From JAZDCJ01 sp036311985 (GTDB lineage Bacteria; Actinomycetota; Actinomycetes; Actinomycetales; Micrococcaceae): DNA of 9,730 bases. The stretch lies in NCBI RefSeq assembly GCF_036311985.1, contig NZ_JAZDCJ010000037.1. The stretch is one strand, 5' to 3'. Of the stretch, positions 5,326-9,730 are shown in pieces. The notes under the pieces are model-generated. The model worked only from the letters and a program-made list of their open reading frames with translations. It did not search any database and was not told the DNA's origin. The position numbers and the translations under genes were made by a program. Positions within the stretch are counted from its first letter, which is position 1. Every line of letters starts with the position of its first letter.

Positions 5326-8136
5326 GTGGCCAAGGTCCGCGTACACGAGCTCGCCAAAGAGCTCGGCATCACTTCGAAGGACGCAGTTGCGAAACTGCAG
5401 GAACTGGGCGAGTTCGTCCGTTCCGCCTCTTCGACCATCGAGGCGCCCGTCGTCAGGAAACTGAGGGACGCCTTCCCCACCGGCGGTTCCGCCGCGGGTT
5501 CCAAGTCCGCCGCGCAGAAGCCCGCCTCGTCCCCGCGCCCCGCGCCGGCGAAGCCGGCCGCAGCCGCGCAGCAGGCTCCCGCAGCACCGGCCGAGAAGCC
5601 CGCCCCGAAGCCGGCCGTCCAGCCGGAGGCGCCCGCGGCGCAGCCGGAGGCGCCCCAGGCGCCCGCCGCGCCGCAGTCGTCCCAGGCTCCGCGCCCCGGC
5701 GCGCGGCCCGCAGCCGGACCCAAGCCCGGCGGACCCCGTCCGGGCAACAACCCGTTCTCCTCGCAGCAGGGCATGCGCTCCTCCGACGGCGAACGCGGTG
5801 GATCCCGTCCGGGCGGCCCCCGTCCGGGCGCGCGTCCCGGCGGTCCCCGTCCGGGCAACAACCCCTTCGCCCCGCAGCAGGGCATGCGCTCCGGCGCGCC
5901 CCGTCCGGGCGGCGCCCCGGGTGCCGGCGGTCCCCGTCCGCCGGCCGGCGCAGGCGGCCCCCGTCCCGGCGCCCCGCGTCCGGGTGGTCCGCGTCCGGCC
6001 GGTGCCGGCGCGGGTGGTCCGCGTCCCGGCGGCCCGCGTCCGACCCCCGGCATGATGCCCAAGAGCATCGACCGCTCGGCCCCCGCGGCCGGCGGGCGCC
6101 CCGGTGCCCCCGGGCGCGGCCCGGCCCGCCCGGGCGGCGGTCCCGGCGGCGCCGGCGGTGGCGGCGGCTTCAAGGGCGGAGCCGGCCGCGGTCGCGGCGG
6201 CACGCAGGGCGCCTTCGGCAAGGGAGGCGCCGGCCGCGGCAAGCAGCGCAAGTCCAAGCGCGCCAAGCGCCAGGAACTGGAGCAGATGAGCGCACCGTCG
6301 CTGGGCGGCGTGAGCGTGCCCCGCGGCGATGGAGAGACCGTCGTCCGGCTGCGCCGCGGTGCCTCCATCACGGACTTCGCCGACAAGATCGACGCCAACC
6401 CGGCGGCGCTCGTGACCGTGCTCTTCCACCTCGGTGAGATGGCCACGGCCACGCAGTCGCTCGACGAGGCCACGTTCGAGGTGCTGGGCACCGAGCTCGG
6501 CTACAAGGTGCAGGTCGTCTCCCCGGAGGACGAGGAGCGCGAGCTGCTCGAGTCCTTCGACATCGACCTGGACCAGGAGGCCGAGGACGAGGGCGACGAC
6601 GAGCTGGAGGCGCGTCCTCCGGTGGTCACCGTCATGGGCCACGTCGACCACGGCAAGACACGCCTGCTCGACGCGATCCGCAAGACCAACGTCATCGAGG
6701 GCGAGGCCGGCGGCATCACCCAGCACATCGGTGCCTACCAGATCCACCACGAGCACGAGGGCAACGACCGCGCGGTCACGTTCATCGACACCCCGGGCCA
6801 CGAGGCGTTCACCGCCATGCGTGCCCGCGGTGCCAAGGTGACCGACATCGCCGTGCTCGTCGTGGCCGCGGACGACGGCGTGATGCCGCAGACGGTCGAG
6901 GCGCTCAACCACGCCCAGGCCGCCGGCGTGCCGGTCGTCGTCGCCGTGAACAAGGTGGACAAGGAAGGCGCCAACCCGGACAAGGTCAAGGGCCAGCTCA
7001 CCGAGTACGGCCTGGTGCCGGAGGAGTACGGCGGCGACACGATGTTCGTGCACGTCTCCGCGCTCCGCGGCGAGGGCATCGACGAGCTGCTCGAGGCCGT
7101 CCTGCTCACCGCCGACGCGGCGCTGGACCTGCGGGCCAACCCCGACAAGGACGCCCGCGGCATCGCGATCGAGGCCAACCTGGACAAGGGCCGCGGCGCC
7201 GTCGCGACCGTCCTGGTGCAGTCCGGAACGCTCAACGTCGGCGACACGATCGTCGCCGGCCAGGCGCACGGACGCGTCCGCGCGATGTTCAACGAGAACG
7301 GCGAGACGATCGCGGCCGCCGGGCCTTCGCGCCCGGTCCAGGTCCTCGGCCTGTCCTCGGTGCCGCGCGCCGGCGACACGTTCCTCGTCACCTCCGACGA
7401 GCGCACCGCCCGCCAGATCGCCGAGAAGCGCGAGGCGGCCGACCGCAACGCGCAGCTCGCCAAGCGCCGCAAGCGCATCACGCTGGAGGACTTCGACCAG
7501 GCCGTGGCCGAGGGCAAGATCGACACCCTCAACCTCATCCTCAAGGGCGACGTCTCCGGCGCCGTCGAGGCGCTCGAGGACTCGCTGCTCAAGATCGACG
7601 TGGGCGAGGGCGTGCAGCTGCGCGTCATCCACCGCGGCGTGGGCGCGATCACGCAGAACGACGTCAACCTGGCGACCGTGGACAACGCGATCATCATCGG
7701 CTTCAACGTCCGTCCGGCCGAGCGCGTCGCCGAGCTGGCGGACCGCGAGGGCGTGGACATGCGCTTCTACTCGGTCATCTACTCGGCGATCGACGACATC
7801 GAGGCGGCCCTGAAGGGCATGCTGAAGCCCGAGTACGAGGAGGCCCAGCTGGGCACCGCGGAGGTCCGCGAGGTCTTCCGCTCCTCCAAGTGGGGCGCCA
7901 TCGCCGGCTCGATCGTCCGTTCCGGCACGATCCGCCGAAACTCGAAGGCGCGGCTCGTCCGCGACGGCACGGTCGTCAACGGCAACCTGTCGATCGAGTC
8001 GCTGCGCCGCTTCAAGGACGACGCCACTGAGGTCCGCACGGACTTCGAGTGCGGCATCGGCCTGGGCTCCTTCAACGACATCAAGGAAGGCGACATCATC
8101 GAGACCTTCGAGATGCGTGAGAAGGAACGCGCCTAG
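5326..8136 (+). CDS. infB: Translation initiation factor IF-2
   Basis: IF2 is the GTPase that brings fMet-tRNA to the 30S subunit and promotes subunit joining. The 936-residue protein has an IF2_N domain (1 to about 50, AKVRVHELAKELGITSKDAV). A long Pro/Ala then Gly/Pro/Arg-rich linker follows (about 55-325), then a second IF2_N-like domain (about 326-395). The G domain carries GHVDHGKT (438-445), AGGITQHIGA, DTPGH (488-492), NKVD (542-545) and SAL (578-580). Domains II-IV follow, ending in the fMet-tRNA-binding C2 domain with CGIGLGSFNDIKEGDIIE. All GTPase motifs are intact. The GTG start has AGGAG at 5317-5321 and gives the family N-terminus. The upstream in-frame ATG at 5245 is rejected, since it would add 27 unrelated residues and sits in a hairpin loop. 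A strong terminator-like hairpin follows. Confidence 0.98.
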   Translation: MAKVRVHELAKELGITSKDAVAKLQELGEFVRSASSTIEAPVVRKLRDAFPTGGSAAGSKSAAQKPASSPRPAPAKPAAAAQQAPAAPAEKPAPKPAVQPEAPAAQPEAPQAPAAPQSSQAPRPGARPAAGPKPGGPRPGNNPFSSQQGMRSSDGERGGSRPGGPRPGARPGGPRPGNNPFAPQQGMRSGAPRPGGAPGAGGPRPPAGAGGPRPGAPRPGGPRPAGAGAGGPRPGGPRPTPGMMPKSIDRSAPAAGGRPGAPGRGPARPGGGPGGAGGGGGFKGGAGRGRGGTQGAFGKGGAGRGKQRKSKRAKRQELEQMSAPSLGGVSVPRGDGETVVRLRRGASITDFADKIDANPAALVTVLFHLGEMATATQSLDEATFEVLGTELGYKVQVVSPEDEERELLESFDIDLDQEAEDEGDDELEARPPVVTVMGHVDHGKTRLLDAIRKTNVIEGEAGGITQHIGAYQIHHEHEGNDRAVTFIDTPGHEAFTAMRARGAKVTDIAVLVVAADDGVMPQTVEALNHAQAAGVPVVVAVNKVDKEGANPDKVKGQLTEYGLVPEEYGGDTMFVHVSALRGEGIDELLEAVLLTADAALDLRANPDKDARGIAIEANLDKGRGAVATVLVQSGTLNVGDTIVAGQAHGRVRAMFNENGETIAAAGPSRPVQVLGLSSVPRAGDTFLVTSDERTARQIAEKREAADRNAQLAKRRKRITLEDFDQAVAEGKIDTLNLILKGDVSGAVEALEDSLLKIDVGEGVQLRVIHRGVGAITQNDVNLATVDNAIIIGFNVRPAERVAELADREGVDMRFYSVIYSAIDDIEAALKGMLKPEYEEAQLGTAEVREVFRSSKWGAIAGSIVRSGTIRRNSKARLVRDGTVVNGNLSIESLRRFKDDATEVRTDFECGIGLGSFNDIKEGDIIETFEMREKERA
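5734..5892 (+). repeat. Internal duplication in the IF2 linker (111-base period)
   Basis: A 48-base segment encoding PRPGNNPF..QQGMRS occurs at 5734-5781 and again, nearly identical, at 5845-5892, 111 bases (37 codons) apart. RPGG/PRPG units surround and follow it up to about 6050. This indicates slippage or duplication within the linker, which is known to vary in length between actinobacteria. Confidence 0.8.
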
Positions 8137-8147
8137 CAGCGCCACCG

Positions 8148-8196
8148 CACGGAACGACGGCGGACCCCGCCCCGGTGGGGTCCGCCGTCGTCCGTG
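8148..8196 (+). terminator. Strong hairpin between infB and rbfA
   Basis: Arms 8148-8168 and 8177-8196 pair over about 20 base pairs with a single bulged A and an 8-base loop (GCCCCGGT). It starts 12 bases after the infB stop. The T-run behind it is poor, as is common in high-GC actinobacteria. It probably terminates or attenuates the infB transcript, or stabilises its 3' end after processing. The inner 13 pairs are perfect. Confidence 0.75.
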
Positions 8197-8205
8197 TCCC
8201 CCTGA

Positions 8206-8211
8206 TAGTTT
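8206..8211 (+). promoter_or_regulatory. Possible -10 element for rbfA-truB
   Basis: TAGTTT in CTGATAGTTTGTGAAC is the only AT-rich stretch between the infB hairpin and rbfA, and it matches TANNNT. A start near 8217-8219 would leave a leader of about 20 bases carrying AAGGAGG. No -35 is evident, because that position falls in the hairpin arm. It would let rbfA and truB be expressed despite the upstream terminator. Confidence 0.4.
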
Positions 8212-8238
8212 GTGAACAGGCAGTCCCAAGGAGGCATC

Positions 8239-8727
8239 ATGGCCGATCCGGCCCGCGCGGCACGGCTCGCGCAACGCATCAAGGTCGTCGTCGCGCAGGC
8301 GCTCGGCAAGGTCGTCAAGGACCCGCGCGTCGAGGCCGTGACGATCACCGACGCCCGCGTCACCAACGACCTGCAGCAGGCCACGGTGTACTACACCGTG
8401 TTCGGCGACGACGAGGCCAAGGCCGGCGCCCGCGCCGCCCTCGAGAAGGCCAAGGGCGTGCTCCGCAAGGAGGTCGGCCGCAACCTGACCATCCGGCTCA
8501 CCCCGACCCTCGAGTTCGTCCCCGACGAGGTCCCCGTCAACGTCTCCCACCTCGAGGAGCTGCTGCGCGCCGCGAAGGCCAGGGACGCCGAGGTGGCCGA
8601 GCTCGCACGGCAGGCCCAGCCGGCCGGGGACGCCGACCCGTACAAGCGGCCCGAGGACGAGGACGAGGACGAGGACGACGAGGACTGGGACGAGGACGCG
8701 GACGGGGCCGATGGCACCGGACGCTGA
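8239..8727 (+). CDS. rbfA: 30S ribosome-binding factor RbfA
   Basis: RbfA binds the immature 30S subunit near the 5' end of 16S rRNA and is needed for late maturation and cold adaptation. The 162-residue product has the single KH-like domain (about 5-112). It shows RIKVVVAQALGKVVKDPRV (13-31), an ITDARVTNDLQQATVYYTVFG strand region (36-56), and the typical LEFVPDEVPVNVSHLEELL end (91-109). A C-terminal extension ends in an acidic run (139-154, PEDEDEDEDDEDWDED) beyond the core fold, encoded by a GAGGAC-type repeat at 8653-8700. ATG 8239 is chosen because AAGGAGG (8228-8234) sits 4 bases upstream. An in-frame ATG at 8212 would lie before that site and is rejected. The 3' end overlaps truB by 17 bases, implying co-transcription and coupling. 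Confidence 0.96.
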   Translation: MADPARAARLAQRIKVVVAQALGKVVKDPRVEAVTITDARVTNDLQQATVYYTVFGDDEAKAGARAALEKAKGVLRKEVGRNLTIRLTPTLEFVPDEVPVNVSHLEELLRAAKARDAEVAELARQAQPAGDADPYKRPEDEDEDEDDEDWDEDADGADGTGR

Positions 8728-9607
8728 CGGCACCGCGTCCGGCCTCGTCGTGGTCGACAAGCCCCAGGGCTGGACGAGCCACGACGTCGTCGGGCGCATG
8801 CGCCGCCTCGCCGGCACGCGCAAAGTCGGCCACGCCGGGACCCTGGATCCCCTGGCCACGGGCGTGCTCGTCGTCGGGATCAACAAGGCCACGCGGCTGC
8901 TGACGTACATCGTCGGCACCGGCAAGACCTACACGGCCACCATCCGGCTCGGCGAACGCACCCTGACCGACGACGCCGAGGGCGAGGTGCTCGAGCGCCG
9001 CATCGCGGCCGCCGTGACCGAGGAGATGATCCTCGCCGAAACGGCACGGCTCACCGGGACGATCCAGCAGGTCCCCTCCAGCGTGAGCGCCATCAAGGTC
9101 GGCGGCGAGCGCTCCTACGCCCGGGTCCGCAAGGGCGAGGACGTCGCGCTTCCGGCCCGGCCGGTGACCGTGGAACGCTTCGAGGTGCACGAGGTGCGCC
9201 GCGAGCGCGCGGGCAAGGTCCTCGACGTGGACGTCACCGTGGAGTGCTCCTCCGGGACGTACGTCCGCGCCCTGGCCCGCGACCTCGGGGAGGCGCTCGA
9301 CGTCGGCGGCCACCTGACGGCCCTGCGCCGCACCCAGGTCGGACCCTACGGGATCGGCCAGGCGTCCACGATGGACGAGCTCGCCCGGGACCTGCGCGTC
9401 CTGTCCCTCGAGGAGGCCGCGCGGGCGCTCTTCCCGCACCGCGAGCTCACCGCGCACGAGGCCGGGGAGCTCTCCTTCGGGCGCCGCATCGACCCCAACG
9501 GGAGCGACGCGCTCACGGCGGCCTTCGCGCCGGACGGGACCCTCGTGGCCCTGCTCGGGAACAAGGGGGACCGGGCGAAGCCCGAGCTGGTCTTCGCCAC
9601 CGCCTAG
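8711..9607 (+). CDS. truB: tRNA pseudouridine(55) synthase TruB
   Basis: TruB isomerises U55 to pseudouridine in the T-loop of tRNAs in the cytoplasm and can act as a tRNA folding chaperone. The 298-residue protein begins with GLVVVDKPQGWTSHDVV (11-27), followed by the catalytic motif GHAGTLDPLATGVL (40-53) with D46 as the nucleophile. A conserved Tyr lies in GKTYTATIRLG (Y74), and SGTYVRALARDLG is the later active-site motif. The last 50 or so residues form the actinobacterial C-terminal extension (FGRRIDPNG...NKGDRAKPELVFA). ATG 8711 lies inside the rbfA 3' end (17-base overlap) and has only a weak purine-rich site, so translation coupling is likely. The length is typical and no residues are missing. 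In related genomes ribF usually follows; here a hairpin and then the window edge follow. Confidence 0.97.
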   Translation: MAPDADGTASGLVVVDKPQGWTSHDVVGRMRRLAGTRKVGHAGTLDPLATGVLVVGINKATRLLTYIVGTGKTYTATIRLGERTLTDDAEGEVLERRIAAAVTEEMILAETARLTGTIQQVPSSVSAIKVGGERSYARVRKGEDVALPARPVTVERFEVHEVRRERAGKVLDVDVTVECSSGTYVRALARDLGEALDVGGHLTALRRTQVGPYGIGQASTMDELARDLRVLSLEEAARALFPHRELTAHEAGELSFGRRIDPNGSDALTAAFAPDGTLVALLGNKGDRAKPELVFATA

Positions 9608-9647
9608 GCGCGACCCGGACCGGCACGCCAGCCGGCACGCACTTGCT

Positions 9648-9675
9648 CCCCGGAACGGCGCACGCCGTCCCGGGG
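9648..9675 (+). terminator. Hairpin after truB, candidate terminator
   Basis: CCCCGGAACGGCG (9648-9660) pairs with CGCCGTCCCGGGG (9663-9675) with one A:C mismatch. The loop opens to about 4-6 bases. It lies 40 bases after the truB stop. What follows is a G-run and not a T-run, but that sequence is itself suspect. It probably ends the rbfA-truB transcript. A 9-base direct repeat, CCGGCACGC (9620-9628 and 9632-9640), precedes it. Confidence 0.55.
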
Positions 9676-9730
9676 CCGGGGGGGGGGCGGGGAGGGGAAA
9701 AAAAAAAAAAGAGAGAAAGAAAAAGAGAGC
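9676..9730. other. Low-complexity tail, probable sequencing/assembly artefact
   Basis: After the truB hairpin the sequence becomes a 10-base G-run (9678-9687), then a 13-base A-run (9698-9710), then mixed A/G to the end, with almost no pyrimidines. This contrasts sharply with the GC-balanced coding DNA before it. It looks like homopolymer read-out past the end of a fragment, perhaps prompted by the preceding GC hairpin. It should not be read as biology without raw-read support. Confidence 0.7.

Noticed and set aside
5734..6060. CRISPR-like or tandem repeat array
   Set aside because: The repeats are in frame within the IF2 linker and encode RPGG units. There are no regular spacers.
8212..8238. 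ATG 8212 as the rbfA start
   Set aside because: It lies upstream of the clear AAGGAGG that serves ATG 8239, and the added residues are not family-like.
5203..8925. 1240-codon open frame on the minus strand opposite infB and rbfA
   Set aside because: It is a mirror of GC-rich codon bias in the confirmed infB and rbfA genes. The translation is repetitive, matches no family I know and has no ribosome site.

Overview
The window looks like a chromosomal segment (or a whole contig) from a very high-GC Gram-positive actinobacterium. Gene order, the short actinobacterial-type NusA, a Pro/Gly/Arg-rich IF2 linker and an upstream DUF4439 gene suggest Micrococcales, most likely Micrococcaceae. That placement rests on general family knowledge and was not tested by any search.

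Layout, left to right. Positions 1 to about 766 hold the 5' end of an IS256-family insertion sequence on the minus strand; it runs off the left edge. Next, still on the minus strand, is a two-gene unit: a DUF4439 protein with an N-terminal membrane or signal segment (3073 to 1838), then an APH(6)/hydroxyurea-type small-molecule kinase (1841 to 849), joined by a 4-base ATGA overlap. A divergent intergenic region of about 110 bases carries an inverted repeat and a promoter-like -10 element. From 3186 to 9607 the plus strand holds the classic transcription/translation cluster rimP - nusA - ylxR - infB - rbfA - truB. All six genes are intact and start at sites supported by Shine-Dalgarno sequences or family-typical N-termini.

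The cluster genes work together. RimP and RbfA mature the 30S subunit, NusA is a transcription elongation/termination factor, YlxR is a small RNA-binding-type protein, IF2 places initiator tRNA, and TruB makes psi55 in tRNA. The cluster is probably not one transcript. Promoter-like elements (TANNNT) precede rimP, ylxR and rbfA, and a strong hairpin separates infB from rbfA.

The most interesting non-gene signal is the infB leader (5166-5325). Four ATG codons lie at spacings of 11, 14 and 14 bases, set in a 14-base tandem repeat. Each tiny reading frame stops at or beside the next ATG. The last opens a 30-codon frame that ends inside the loop of a hairpin just upstream of the infB ribosome binding site. 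This could be a start-codon relay or attenuator controlling IF2, the factor that reads start codons; that role is inference.

The right end (about 9676-9730) is a G-run, an A-run and an AG-rich tail unlike the rest of the window. It is most likely a sequencing or assembly artefact at a contig edge, after a terminator-like hairpin behind truB.
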